A stretch of DNA of 50,318 nucleotides from a virus, in the IMG/VR virus record IMGVR_UViG_3300031999_000035, positions 1-50,318 of that record; one strand, 5' to 3'. The translations under genes and the position numbers were made by a program. Positions 21,365 through 30,577 of this stretch are shown one piece after another (position 1 is the first letter of the stretch; every line of letters starts with the position of its first letter). Below the pieces are notes generated by a model, which was not told the DNA's origin, did not search any database, and worked only from the letters and a program-made list of their open reading frames with translations.

Positions 21365-22885
21365 ATGGAAACTAATCTCTACATGCCTGTTGGAATTGAT
21401 GCCGAGACTGAAGAAATTCTCCTTCGGGCTTATAAAGACACTGCTTATTTCTGTAAGGTCTTTATGCCGAGGACTTTCACGAGACCATTCTCGAAGGCTC
21501 ACATGGCTGTTTTCAAGGCTCTTGACGATGATAGTATTCAGAAGCTTGTCATCGCCCTTCCGAGAGGTTGGGGAAAGACTTCTATTATCAACAAGGCTTA
21601 TCCGGCTAAGAAGATTCTCTTTCAGGATCGCCACTACATAGTTCCAATCAGCGCAACAGGCTCTAGCGCGATTGAGTTCTCTGAGAATCTGAAGAGTGAG
21701 CTACTTACAAATACTGACATCACTGACATCTTTGGGCCTATTCGCTCAAGAGCTATTGGTGATGAGCAGGGCTCCTTCAGCACTATCGAGTGGGTTACAG
21801 ACAGCGGAATTAAAGTACTTCCTCGAGGTGCAGGTCAGCAGATTCGGGGTAGAATCTTTAGAGACCATCGCGTTGACTTGTTTATAGTTGACGATATTGA
21901 CGATGATGAGGCAGTAGAGAGTGAAGAAAGAAGGGGAAAGCTAAAAGACTGGTTTATGAGTGCCCTAAGAAATACTGTTGATTACAGTCAAAATTGGCGT
22001 ATTATAGTGGTTGGAACTGTTCTTCATGAGGATAGTTTACTATCCAACTTGCTCGACCCGAATCAGTTTACCAGTTGGACTAAGCTTCGTTTTGAACTCT
22101 GTGATGATAATTATAAGAGTAATTGGCTTGAGTATATGACGGATGAGCAGTGCATAGCGCTAAGAGACGAGTATGACAGTGCTGGGATGCTAGCTTCCTT
22201 CTTTCGTGAGCATCGAAACCTTCCAGTTCCGACGACTGACCCAGTATTCAGGGGTATTCAATACTATGATGGTATAGTGACAGAGCAGGAGTTAAACCAT
22301 GATAGCAATGTTATCACAGCTATTCTGTGCGACCCAGCCAAGACTATGAAGACTGGGTCTGCCAATACAGCGATTGTCGCTGTTGGTGTAGATACCATCA
22401 AGAACCGCTGGTATGTGAGGGATGTAATAGAGAAACATATGAGGCCCGATGAACTCTATAACGAGATGTTCGGAATGGCTGAGCGTACTAATGCACTCAT
22501 CTTTGCTCCTTTAGTTACATCCCTAAATGAATATATCCTGCAGCCTCTCCAGAATGAGATGGGAAGAAGAGGAAGGCATTATATAATAGTGGAAGTTAAA
22601 GAGCGTCAACCAAAGACAGGGCCTAAACGGAGTGCTGGCTTGATTCCTCTGTATCGTCAGGGTCATGTCTTCCACAATAAACAAGCTTGCAGAAAGCTTG
22701 AAGATTATCTAAAGATGTGGCCTCGTCCAGCGAAATGGGATATTATAGATGCCTTAGCTGGGATGCTGTTTGTTCTTGAAGAAGGTGAAAGATACTTCAC
22801 TCCTACGGAAGACCCTAAAGATATTGAAGCTGATTATGATGAGCTGGAGAATGAACCAGCCCTTGAATATATGAGCATGGTTTAG
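21365..22885 (+). CDS. terL: terminase large subunit
   Basis: A protein of 506 residues. Walker A is LPRGWGKTS (65-73), Walker B DLFIVDDIDDDE (171-182) and the coupling motif IVVGTVLHED (near 215). The C-terminal half has the RNase H-fold nuclease opening 'AILCDPAKTMKTGSANTAIV' with Asp near 319. It is the ATP-driven packaging motor and cuts the DNA during packaging. The packaging mode cannot be told from the sequence. Start spacing is given by AAGGA eight bases upstream. Portal follows immediately. Confidence 0.95.
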   Translation: METNLYMPVGIDAETEEILLRAYKDTAYFCKVFMPRTFTRPFSKAHMAVFKALDDDSIQKLVIALPRGWGKTSIINKAYPAKKILFQDRHYIVPISATGSSAIEFSENLKSELLTNTDITDIFGPIRSRAIGDEQGSFSTIEWVTDSGIKVLPRGAGQQIRGRIFRDHRVDLFIVDDIDDDEAVESEERRGKLKDWFMSALRNTVDYSQNWRIIVVGTVLHEDSLLSNLLDPNQFTSWTKLRFELCDDNYKSNWLEYMTDEQCIALRDEYDSAGMLASFFREHRNLPVPTTDPVFRGIQYYDGIVTEQELNHDSNVITAILCDPAKTMKTGSANTAIVAVGVDTIKNRWYVRDVIEKHMRPDELYNEMFGMAERTNALIFAPLVTSLNEYILQPLQNEMGRRGRHYIIVEVKERQPKTGPKRSAGLIPLYRQGHVFHNKQACRKLEDYLKMWPRPAKWDIIDALAGMLFVLEEGERYFTPTEDPKDIEADYDELENEPALEYMSMV

Positions 22886-22893
22886 GAGGTAGA

Positions 22894-24879
22894 ATGCCAA
22901 TACCTATCAGTCCATATCCAGAGCAAGTAAGAGGCTCTGGCGCACTCCAGAATAGTGACTTTAAGTACAGATATCCTATTGGTATGAATCTGGAGCCTGG
23001 TAGCGAACTGCACGAAAAGCTGAAGGGTGAGATTCTTATCCGTGCCCGTGAGAGTCGCTCTGCTATGTCTGCTCGATACTCAAGTTGGCAAGATATAGAT
23101 GCGACACTTACTGCCTTTATTCCTCTGGATGATTATGAAGAGACATTAAGAGCTAAAGACCCACGTAAGCCTATTTCGATAGTAGTACCTCTATCATATG
23201 CTGCGCTGGAAACTATATTATCTTATCAAGTAGCAGCATTTCTTGAAAGTCCAATCTTTCGTTATACTGGCATGGGTGGAAGTGAGGATATTCTTGGTGC
23301 TATGCTAATGGAGAAGCTAATTGACTTACAGGCTAACCGTAGCTTAATGGGTCTTCAGATTCACACAATGCTTAGGGACTCTAATGCCTATGGCTTTGGT
23401 GTGTGTACACCTGTATGGTGTCAGAGAACTGGCTGGCGAAGAGTTAGACGTGAGCAAGGCTTTAACTCCATGACTGGGGATTTTATCTCTACTGGGACTG
23501 AAGTTAAAAGAGAGCAGGTTATAAGCTATGAGGGAAGTGAGCTGTATAACATTGACCCTTATAACTATCTACCAGATGTCAACTATGCTATTCAGGATGT
23601 GCAGAGGGCTGAGTATGTAGGCTGGATTCGCTCAGATAGCAGGATGAACTTACTTCGGCAGGAAACAACTGACCCCATTACGTTCTTCAACGGACGATAT
23701 TTAGAGTTCATCGGAGGGAAGAGTGCCCTCACTTCCGAGGAAACAAGTAGTCGAGACCGCTATGGTGTATCGGATGGTACTGGCTATAGCTCCACAGTTA
23801 CACACAAGATTGACGTCATTTATATGTATATTGACTTGATTCCTAAGGAGTGGGGGATAGGTCAGCATACATCAGCGGAGAAGTGGATGTTTGCGTTGGC
23901 TGGAGACCAGATTATTATAGCAGCTAGTCCTCTTGACCTTGACCATGGAATGTTTCCGGTTGTTGTATGTGCTCCAGAATTTGATGGATATAGTGCTTCT
24001 CCTATATCAAGAGTTGAGATGAGCTATGGTCTACAGAAAGCAATCGACTTTGAGTTTAACTCCAGATTTGCTAATATAAGGAAGTCTCTCAATGACATGT
24101 TTGTAGTAGACCCTCAGATGATAAACATTAATGATGTAAGAAACCCTGCTCCTGGAAAGCTCATCCGCTTACGTAAGCAAGCATGGGGAAGAGGCGTGCA
24201 GGGAGCCATGGAGCAGCTGAAGGTACTGGATGTTACAGCTAATAACTTCGCTGATGCTAGTCATATTACAGCACTCCTCGATAGGGTTATGGGGTCTGAA
24301 TCAAGTATTCAGGGCGGTATTCAAAGGCATGGAGAGCGTATAACTGCTACCGAGTTCCAGGGATATAGAGGAGCAGCCCTGACAAGGCTTGAAAGAGCTG
24401 CAAGAATAGCTGCATTACAAGCTATTAACCCTCTTGGAATGATGATAGCTTCTCACACCCAGCAGTTTATGACTCAGGAGCAGTATGTAGCAATAGCAGG
24501 AGAGTATGAGGAGGAGCTAAGAGCAGAGTTCGGAGACCAGTCCCATGTGTTAGTTGGGCCTCTTGATATAGCAGTTAACTTCGACTTGAAGATGCACGAT
24601 GGTTCGCTGCCAAGTGCTGGAGACCCAAACGCCTGGCAAATGATGCTTCAGACTATCTCCACTAACCCGCAGCTCGCTGCACAATTCGATGTAGTTAGAA
24701 TCTTTCAGCACTGGGCTCGCTTAGCTGGAGCTAAAGACCTTAGCAGATTTGTTAATCCTAATTTTAAAGTTATGCAAGATGCTCAAGTACAGCAGCAATT
24801 ACAAGCCGGTAACATTATTCCAATGGAGCAAGCAAGTGAACTGCCAGGTATGCCAGCAGTTACTAAAGGCGGAGCTTGA
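22894..24879 (+). CDS. portal protein
   Basis: A protein of 661 residues directly after TerL with an AGGAGGT site. Helical and charged throughout, with the portal-like segments 'PDVNYAIQDVQRAEYVGWIR', 'YGLQKAIDFEFNSRFANIRK' and 'RITATEFQGYRGAALTRLER', the last being the typical stretch before the crown helices. The size and position fit the podovirus/siphovirus portal ring through which DNA is packaged and to which connector proteins attach. Confidence 0.85.
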   Translation: MPIPISPYPEQVRGSGALQNSDFKYRYPIGMNLEPGSELHEKLKGEILIRARESRSAMSARYSSWQDIDATLTAFIPLDDYEETLRAKDPRKPISIVVPLSYAALETILSYQVAAFLESPIFRYTGMGGSEDILGAMLMEKLIDLQANRSLMGLQIHTMLRDSNAYGFGVCTPVWCQRTGWRRVRREQGFNSMTGDFISTGTEVKREQVISYEGSELYNIDPYNYLPDVNYAIQDVQRAEYVGWIRSDSRMNLLRQETTDPITFFNGRYLEFIGGKSALTSEETSSRDRYGVSDGTGYSSTVTHKIDVIYMYIDLIPKEWGIGQHTSAEKWMFALAGDQIIIAASPLDLDHGMFPVVVCAPEFDGYSASPISRVEMSYGLQKAIDFEFNSRFANIRKSLNDMFVVDPQMININDVRNPAPGKLIRLRKQAWGRGVQGAMEQLKVLDVTANNFADASHITALLDRVMGSESSIQGGIQRHGERITATEFQGYRGAALTRLERAARIAALQAINPLGMMIASHTQQFMTQEQYVAIAGEYEEELRAEFGDQSHVLVGPLDIAVNFDLKMHDGSLPSAGDPNAWQMMLQTISTNPQLAAQFDVVRIFQHWARLAGAKDLSRFVNPNFKVMQDAQVQQQLQAGNIIPMEQASELPGMPAVTKGGA

Positions 24880-25165
24880 AGATACAGATCTTAGCCATAT
24901 ATTCTCAACTATTCATGACATTGATGAGTTTGAGTCGAATAGGGTCTGGCAGGATATAAGAAATACTCTTATATCATGGCTGATTAATCGCAGAGATTCC
25001 CTAGAAATAATGGGAGAAGGCTATGAGAGAGAGGATATAACTTACATACAGGCTGAATCTCATATAATGCGATGCCTGTTAAATCTTCCAGCAGCTTTGA
25101 AAGCTAAATTAGAGGAGGTTCGTAATGAGTCAGGAAGTATTGATGGACAAGAGTCAGCAGAGTGA
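24836..25165 (+). CDS. small hypothetical head-region protein (109 aa), GTG start
   Basis: The frame is real up to at least 'LSHIFSTIHDIDEFESNRVW' and overlaps both the portal end (44 bp) and the scaffold start (41 bp). The best start is GTG at 24836 with GGAG seven bases upstream inside the portal gene. Helical and acidic, with 'ISWLINRRDSLE' and a later segment 'MRCLLNLPAALKAKLEEVRN'. It resembles small proteins between portal and scaffold genes in other phages; function unknown. Confidence 0.6.
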   Translation: MNCQVCQQLLKAELEDTDLSHIFSTIHDIDEFESNRVWQDIRNTLISWLINRRDSLEIMGEGYEREDITYIQAESHIMRCLLNLPAALKAKLEEVRNESGSIDGQESAE

Positions 25166-25976
25166 CCTAGCAGCAATGCTCGGTATTGCTCATGTTGAGC
25201 CAGAAGTGAAAGAAGGTGACACAGATGCCCAGACTTCGGAAGAGCTTGAGACGGACACTGTACAGGATGAGACACAAGATGCTGGAGGCGAAGAGCCGCA
25301 GGGCTCAGAGCCTGAGGGAGAAGAAGCGGGAGAGGGAGAGGCTGCTGCGGGGGAAGCACCAGTTGAGGATGAAAATGCTCCAGTCACTATGAAAGCCTTA
25401 AGAGAAATGCTTCAGCCAATAGTGGAGAAGATCAATGAGGCTAGAACTCAGGAGGAGCCTAAAGAAGACCAACCAGAAGCTCTTCCAGAAGTTGACTTCA
25501 TCGGTGATAGTGATATTGATGAGGTCACTACAGACAAGGTAAAGTTTAACAAGGCATTGCATAAGGCAGCAGATCATGGCTACAACAAGGCGATTGAGCA
25601 GATGCTTAGGATATTGCCTGGAATAGTAACAAAGGTTGCGGCCGTGGAAGTGCAAAATCAAGCAGCGGCGATGGAGTTCTATAGGGCAAATGACGACCTC
25701 ATTCCGCATAAGGCATCAGTCGCAAAGATATATATGGAGTTACTGAGTAAGAATTTAGGTAAAGACCCTTATGAGCTTCTGAAGGACTTAGCCCCGGAGG
25801 CTAGAAAGAGACTGAAGTTGAAGGCGAAAGGTGGAACTAACCTGTCTCTTAAGCCTGGTGGGAAGAAACCTGGCTTTGCCCCTGGAAGTGCTGCTGGTAA
25901 GAGAGGCGGAGCTCCGACTCCAACTGAGAAGGGCACTATTAAGAGCGACATTGGAAAGATGCTTAACTTGAGGTAG
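25125..25976 (+). CDS. putative capsid scaffolding protein
   Basis: A protein of 283 residues. The N-terminal 85 residues are strongly acidic and low in complexity (Glu/Gly/Ala), the centre (90-220) is helical, and the C terminus (225-283) is basic and Gly-rich ('KLKAKGGTNLSLKPGGKKPG'). Acidic head, helical middle and basic tail, together with the place between portal and capsid genes, are typical of scaffolding proteins that shape the procapsid and leave before DNA filling. GAGGT precedes the ATG. Confidence 0.75.
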   Translation: MSQEVLMDKSQQSDLAAMLGIAHVEPEVKEGDTDAQTSEELETDTVQDETQDAGGEEPQGSEPEGEEAGEGEAAAGEAPVEDENAPVTMKALREMLQPIVEKINEARTQEEPKEDQPEALPEVDFIGDSDIDEVTTDKVKFNKALHKAADHGYNKAIEQMLRILPGIVTKVAAVEVQNQAAAMEFYRANDDLIPHKASVAKIYMELLSKNLGKDPYELLKDLAPEARKRLKLKAKGGTNLSLKPGGKKPGFAPGSAAGKRGGAPTPTEKGTIKSDIGKMLNLR

Positions 25977-25978
25977 CA

Positions 25979-26521
25979 ATGATTATTAGTCAATATAAAG
26001 TAGCTCTTAGCGATGAGCGGATGAAGGTTAAGGCATCATCACTTAGTGTTAAGAGCCTGACATCAAGTGACTCAGTCTGCATTCTTGGTAACTGTACCAT
26101 TCATGGCGCAGCAAGTTGCGATAGTCTGAGGGGCGGGAAGATAGGTTCTCCGGTGGTGCTGTCATCTCACTTAATGGACTTTCAGACCACCGATAGGTTT
26201 GTATTTCTGTCCCCAGTATTTGGGAAGGTGATAACTGCCCACTTTATACCAAAGATTTCTGATACCGGAGCTGAGATAGTAATAGGCTTCTATAACAGTG
26301 AGGGTGAGCGCGCTACATCTGAGTTTGACCCATCAGGCACTGCAGCAGACGCTGAACAGACTATTACGTTCGATACTAGAGATGCACAAGATATGCTGAC
26401 ATGCTCTGTTGGAGTTGGGTCATCTTTTGTGGCTAATGTTGATACAGTCAATGTAGCAGTGCTAACTGGTGTAATCTGCATAGAAATCCAGCCACGTATA
26501 GCAGGAGGCACATATGAATAG
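25979..26521 (+). CDS. beta-rich head protein, family member 1 (180 aa)
   Basis: The first 60 residues have a strand-turn rhythm ('SVKSLTSSDSVCILGNCTIH'); the C-terminal part has 'RFVFLSPVFGKVITAHFIP' and ends in strands 'VNVAVLTGVICIEI'. The same layout appears in the next two genes, so this is the first of three tandem paralogues. Place before the major capsid gene suggests head decoration or fibres. GAGGT lies close to the ATG. Confidence 0.6.
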   Translation: MIISQYKVALSDERMKVKASSLSVKSLTSSDSVCILGNCTIHGAASCDSLRGGKIGSPVVLSSHLMDFQTTDRFVFLSPVFGKVITAHFIPKISDTGAEIVIGFYNSEGERATSEFDPSGTAADAEQTITFDTRDAQDMLTCSVGVGSSFVANVDTVNVAVLTGVICIEIQPRIAGGTYE

Positions 26522-27044
26522 CGTTGTGGACTTAGCCACTATGGGCTTTGTGCTTACTGATGATAATGATTTGATGTGCGTAAACGCAGTTACGTGTGCT
26601 GGTGCTATAATAGAGGATGATGCTTATATTAATGGAAGTGTAACCGCATCTGAGGATATCAATGTCGGTGGAAGCATCACATCAGAGGAAGATAACACGC
26701 TCTATCTATGTGGAAAACTTACAGATATTGGAACTGTGCATAACAGAGTCTACTTCATTACACCCTACCAGGGCTGTATTTCAAAGATTCAGACTGTCTG
26801 CTGGGCAGCCGTTGGTGCTAGTGGAGGGACAGTCCGAGTTATTATAGATGGTACTGATATGGCCACTCTTGATGTTACAATCGCTGACGCAGCAGCTGAA
26901 GGAGAGGTAGACTCAGCACAAAGCCTAAACAGGAGCTACGCAAGATTCTCAGTTGGTTCTCAAATAGTAGTAAATACCCAAGATGCTGTAGCTAACAACG
27001 TTGCAGCTGGTTTTGTTTTAACAGTTCATAGAACACAGGAGTAG
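26514..27044 (+). CDS. beta-rich head protein, family member 2 (176 aa)
   Basis: N-terminal strands with a hexad-like rhythm ('AIIEDDAYINGSVTASEDIN'), then 'RVYFITPYQGCISKIQTVCW' and a C-terminal jelly-roll-like half ('GTVRVIIDGTDMATLDVTIA'). AGGAGG precedes the ATG, which overlaps the previous gene by 8 bp. Likely a trimeric fibre or decoration protein made with its two paralogues. Confidence 0.62.
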   Translation: MNSVVDLATMGFVLTDDNDLMCVNAVTCAGAIIEDDAYINGSVTASEDINVGGSITSEEDNTLYLCGKLTDIGTVHNRVYFITPYQGCISKIQTVCWAAVGASGGTVRVIIDGTDMATLDVTIADAAAEGEVDSAQSLNRSYARFSVGSQIVVNTQDAVANNVAAGFVLTVHRTQE

Positions 27045-27047
27045 TAA

Positions 27048-27545
27048 ATGACTATTAGTATTACAGAAGCTGGAGGCACTGTAACCGTTGCTGGCGAGAT
27101 AGTGAGCAAGAACGACCTAAAAGTTGCAGGTAATGTTTCTATTACAGGGGCACTGGCTGTCTCAGGAAATCTTCATGTGGAAGATGGAGTGACAGAATCA
27201 GATGCTACGCCTGTTAGAAACCGCTTTGGACTTGTGGTTCCAGTAGTGCCACTGGGTGCTGCCACCAAGGGTTATACAGTAGCTCCATGTGCTTTAAATA
27301 TAGTGGCTATTCATGCTGCTATCGTAGCATATGGGGACACTAATGTAGTACTGTCTTTTAATGTAAATGGAGGGGCAGCAGACCCTGAGACTTTAACCAT
27401 TGGAACTGGTTCCATTGGGACTGTCTACTCTCTAACCCTCGATACACCAACAGCGGTTACTACTGGTCAAAGCATTGGAGCTTACACAGATGGTGCTGCG
27501 CTTTCAGGTTCTGTAAATGTAACATTCATATGTGAAGCAACATAA
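27048..27545 (+). CDS. beta-rich head protein, family member 3 (165 aa)
   Basis: Starts with a left-handed-helix-like rhythm ('VTVAGEIVSKNDLKVAGNVS', 'ITGALAVSGNLHVED'), then 'RFGLVVPVVPLGAATKGYTV' and a final sandwich ('NVVLSFNVNGGAADPETLTI'). It shares the domain order of the two preceding genes. AGGAG precedes the ATG. Palindrome copy 6 follows 6 bp after the stop, which marks the end of this group. Confidence 0.62.
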   Translation: MTISITEAGGTVTVAGEIVSKNDLKVAGNVSITGALAVSGNLHVEDGVTESDATPVRNRFGLVVPVVPLGAATKGYTVAPCALNIVAIHAAIVAYGDTNVVLSFNVNGGAADPETLTIGTGSIGTVYSLTLDTPTAVTTGQSIGAYTDGAALSGSVNVTFICEAT

Positions 27546-27551
27546 CTCTTA

Positions 27552-27578
27552 AACTCCTACCAATTTTTGGCGGGAGTT
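27552..27578 (+). repeat. dispersed intercistronic palindrome, copy 6 of 8
   Basis: Arms AACTCCTACCAA and TTGGCGGGAGTT with loop TTT; identical to copy 4 at 16607. It begins 6 bp after a stop and ends 15 bp before the next start. Confidence 0.9.
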
Positions 27579-27593
27579 ATCGAAAGGAAAAGG

Positions 27594-27962
27594 ATGAATA
27601 TCTCTTCAGCTGGGCCTCAAGCTCAGCAAACAGCCGAAGGCGGACTGGCTGGAAGATTGACGGTTAGCATTATCACTGCTACTACACATGCAGTGGGTTT
27701 GGATGACCGTGTTAATATTTATAACACTACATCCAATGCTATCACAGCCACTCTTCCTCCTGTAGCCGAAGCAGCTGGAATGTTTTTCACCTTCCATCTG
27801 CAGACCGATGGAGGAAGTAATGACCTTACCATCACTGATAAGGGAGATGAGACAGACTTCGTGGATGTCGTTATCAAGGCTGTAAATCGTGGAGGTCTTG
27901 TGTACAGTGATGGTATCCATTGGTTCTACCTCGATCACTCAACCGGCAACATCGGTTCATAA
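27594..27962 (+). CDS. hypothetical head-region protein (122 aa)
   Basis: Reads MNISSAGPQAQQTAEGGLAG and then strands 'VSIITATTHAVGLDDRVNIY' and 'AITATLPPVAEAAGMFFTF', ending 'GGLVYSDGIHWFYLDHST'. Short beta proteins of this pattern lie next to capsid genes in many phages. ATG at 27594 has AAAGGA upstream. Decoration or fibre-tip function is possible. Confidence 0.6.
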   Translation: MNISSAGPQAQQTAEGGLAGRLTVSIITATTHAVGLDDRVNIYNTTSNAITATLPPVAEAAGMFFTFHLQTDGGSNDLTITDKGDETDFVDVVIKAVNRGGLVYSDGIHWFYLDHSTGNIGS

Positions 27963-27973
27963 GGAGGTCTAAG

Positions 27974-28948
27974 ATGGTTCGAAGATCTGCAATGACTTCC
28001 TTAAGCAAGAAGTTTATTTACTCACAGCTTCCTCCTATCCACGGCACCTGGTTTTTTGCAGATGCCTGTGATGGGAGTGATGGCAGGAGTGGAAATGACC
28101 CAGATGCGCCACTGAGCACTTTCCTAGCCACATATAACAAGTGCACGACTGGGAGAGGGGATGGGATAGCTCTGTTCTCTCGTGGCATTTCTGGCACGGC
28201 GTATGAGTACACAATGGATGCAGCGCTGGCGTGGACAAAGTATGGAATCACAATGGTTGGGATTGGCGCAGAGCTAAGTTTCTTCAACCGTGTGAAGCTA
28301 TTAGCGACTACTGCCGATCTTGCTTCCATGATTACCCTATCAGGCCGCAACAATGAGTGGCGGAATATCTGCATATCCAATGAGGGTACTGCAAATACAT
28401 GCTTGAACACGCTGATTGTAAGTGGCCACCGCAACAAGTTCAAGCACTGCCATATTAATGATGGTGCGAGTACAGTGCCGGCTGCAGTTGCTAATTGCAG
28501 CGGATTGGACTTACGGGTGTCTGAGTGTGAGTTTGAGCAGTGCACTTTCGGCTCGAACGGAACTGCTCATACACCTTCAACTGGTGTTAACGCTCCTATT
28601 ATGTTCTCGACTGCAGCACAAGGTCAGAACCTGTTCAAGGACTGCAGAATTCTCAGTAAGTCCAACGATAATGGTCGTGGAGGTATCAATATTCAAGGTG
28701 CTGCAACCATGAACGGTTGGACAGAGTTTGACAACTGTGTGTTCTTGAACTTCAACGCTGCCGGTGGGCCTACAACTCTTACCTCCGTTGTGGTAGGTGA
28801 TGCACAGAATGACTGTGGTATCTTCCTACACAACTGCGGGTTTGCAGGTTGGGCTGACTGGTGTGGCGCTGGAAGGAACGGTATAGTTGCTGACGGTGCT
28901 ATTGGCGTTGACATGAGCGGCAAGGGCTATGAGCAGAATCCATCGTAA
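27974..28948 (+). CDS. right-handed beta-helix protein (324 aa)
   Basis: After a short basic start (MVRRSAMTSLSKKFIYSQLP), the chain carries 'ADACDGSDGRSGNDPDAPLS', the loop typical of pectate-lyase-like beta-helix proteins, and then short coils rich in Asn, Cys and Gly ('RNNEWRNICISNEG', 'HRNKFKHCHIND'). Eight or more Cys lie in the coils. It may be a capsid-attached spike or glycan-binding protein. No catalytic residues can be assigned. AGGAGGT precedes the ATG. Confidence 0.65.
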   Translation: MVRRSAMTSLSKKFIYSQLPPIHGTWFFADACDGSDGRSGNDPDAPLSTFLATYNKCTTGRGDGIALFSRGISGTAYEYTMDAALAWTKYGITMVGIGAELSFFNRVKLLATTADLASMITLSGRNNEWRNICISNEGTANTCLNTLIVSGHRNKFKHCHINDGASTVPAAVANCSGLDLRVSECEFEQCTFGSNGTAHTPSTGVNAPIMFSTAAQGQNLFKDCRILSKSNDNGRGGINIQGAATMNGWTEFDNCVFLNFNAAGGPTTLTSVVVGDAQNDCGIFLHNCGFAGWADWCGAGRNGIVADGAIGVDMSGKGYEQNPS

Positions 28949-28959
28949 GGAGGACTGTA

Positions 28960-29124
28960 ATGCCCGTTAAGCATAAAGTTATAGTTACTGACGTAAAGCT
29001 CCAGAAACCCCCTGAGCCTGTCTATAAGCCAGGAGTGGACAAAGCAGCTGACCGTCAGGCTTTTAATGCCTCGGAGCTGTCTCTAGATACATTCGAGCGT
29101 CTCTGGGGCGAAGCTCCTTTTTAG
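28960..29124 (+). CDS. small hypothetical protein (54 aa)
   Basis: Reads MPVKHKVIVTDVKLQKPPEP and ends in a short helix ('LDTFERLWGEAPF'). AAGGAGG lies ahead of the ATG. Its stop lies in the loop of a small GCTCC/GGAGC hairpin (29113-29128). It sits just before the major capsid gene; function unknown. Confidence 0.62.
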   Translation: MPVKHKVIVTDVKLQKPPEPVYKPGVDKAADRQAFNASELSLDTFERLWGEAPF

Positions 29125-29198
29125 GAGCATCCCAGCATAGCATTAGCTAGAGCTTGCGGAAAGCAGTAAATATCTACTTGTTTTAAAGGATAGCCAAA

Positions 29199-30521
29199 AT
29201 GGCTGATACTTATTTTGTAGGGATGCGTGCGACTGGTGATGTGGTAAGCAACGAAGTCCCTGGGGATTGGAGAGCTGGAATTCTCCGACTTTTCCCCAAT
29301 GGCTCTATGCCTCTTACCGGTCTCACAAGTTTGATGAAGTCAAGGAAGTCAGAGTTCCACTATCATTGGTGGACGAAGACCCTGAATACACAGCGAGCTG
29401 CTATTACAGGTCTTTACTCTGACTCACTACTGCAGACGACATATCTCACTTCGTATGCAGCGGGTGCGAGTGCTGGCGTTAACATCTTTGTGAAGATGGC
29501 CGAGGCCGGCGCAAAGCTGTTTCGTGCTGGACATCAGGTCCTCTTGAGGGATGCCAGCAACTATGCGTTGGATACCACTGGGAAGGTAACCAATGTAACG
29601 CTGAATGGCTCCAGTAGCTCTGTTGCTGTCAGACTTTTGGAAGCTGACGACAACGATGCTACTAACAGCAAATACCTCGGAACAGCGGTTTCACCTGCCG
29701 ATACTATTATGATTATCGGCAACATGAATCCTCAGAGCTCTACCAGACCCGAGGCAATCTCCCAAGGACCTACAGAGTTTGAGAATTACACTCAAATCTT
29801 CCGTGATGCTCTTGACCTTTCCCGTACTGTAATGGAGACACAGTTCAGAACGGCTGACCCTTATACGGAAGCTAAGAAGGACTGTCTTGAAATGCACGGC
29901 ATCGGGATTGAGAAGGCACTGTTGTGGTCTACTCTCTATTCTGGTACTGGTTCGAATGGAAAGCCTGAATATGCTACTGCAGGTCTTATGTCTTTTATTA
30001 AGACCTATGGAACAGTTCAAGACTTCAGTCTTGACACAGCAACTGCTTATGCAGGTAAAACCTGGCTGGAAGCAGGTGACAAGTGGATAGACGAGCATCT
30101 GGAGGAAATCTTCAGATACGGCTCGAGAGAGCGTCTTGCATTCTGTGGTTCTGGTGCACTGCTGGGTATTCAAGAACTAGCAAAAGACATTGGAACCTGG
30201 AACATGACTCCTAAGACTACACTTTGGGGAGCCCATGTTACTGAATGGACAAATCCCTTCGGTGCAATTACTTTCCAGACACATCCACTGTTTTCTTATG
30301 AAGACACCAACCGCAACTCGATGGTTCTTATTGAGCCAGCGAATCTTGAGTATCGCTATGTTACGGATACTAGATTCGAACCTGATGTACTTTATGGCAA
30401 GGGTGGTGGGCCTGGTCTTGATGGTAGACAGGAAGGATACCTCACTGAATGCGGTCTGGAAGTTCACTTCCCCCAAACCACCGGATATCTTAACGGTGTA
30501 GGTAAAGACAACGCTGTGTAA
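29199..30521 (+). CDS. major capsid protein (DUF5309/SU10-type)
   Basis: A protein of 440 residues. The segment 'RPEAISQGPTEFENYTQIFR' with 'DALDLSRTVMETQFRT' is the signature of the DUF5309/SU10-like major capsid family, an HK97-fold group. Later 'WLEAGDKWIDEHLEEIFRYG' and a C-terminal E-loop/P-domain-like stretch follow. No long N-terminal delta domain is visible, which agrees with a separate scaffold. AAAGGAT lies before the ATG, and a strong hairpin follows the stop. Confidence 0.9.
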   Translation: MADTYFVGMRATGDVVSNEVPGDWRAGILRLFPNGSMPLTGLTSLMKSRKSEFHYHWWTKTLNTQRAAITGLYSDSLLQTTYLTSYAAGASAGVNIFVKMAEAGAKLFRAGHQVLLRDASNYALDTTGKVTNVTLNGSSSSVAVRLLEADDNDATNSKYLGTAVSPADTIMIIGNMNPQSSTRPEAISQGPTEFENYTQIFRDALDLSRTVMETQFRTADPYTEAKKDCLEMHGIGIEKALLWSTLYSGTGSNGKPEYATAGLMSFIKTYGTVQDFSLDTATAYAGKTWLEAGDKWIDEHLEEIFRYGSRERLAFCGSGALLGIQELAKDIGTWNMTPKTTLWGAHVTEWTNPFGAITFQTHPLFSYEDTNRNSMVLIEPANLEYRYVTDTRFEPDVLYGKGGGPGLDGRQEGYLTECGLEVHFPQTTGYLNGVGKDNAV

Positions 30522-30542
30522 TCGAAGTTCAACTAACTCCTT

Positions 30543-30567
30543 AGAGGGAGGCTTGAAACCTCCCTCT
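30543..30567 (+). terminator. stem-loop after the major capsid gene
   Basis: AGAGGGAGG and CCTCCCTCT form a perfect 9-bp GC-rich stem with a 7-base loop. No T-run follows; the next ribosome site (GGAGGT) comes at once. It may protect or end part of the capsid mRNA rather than stop all transcription. Confidence 0.5.
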
Positions 30568-30577
30568 GGAGGTTATT

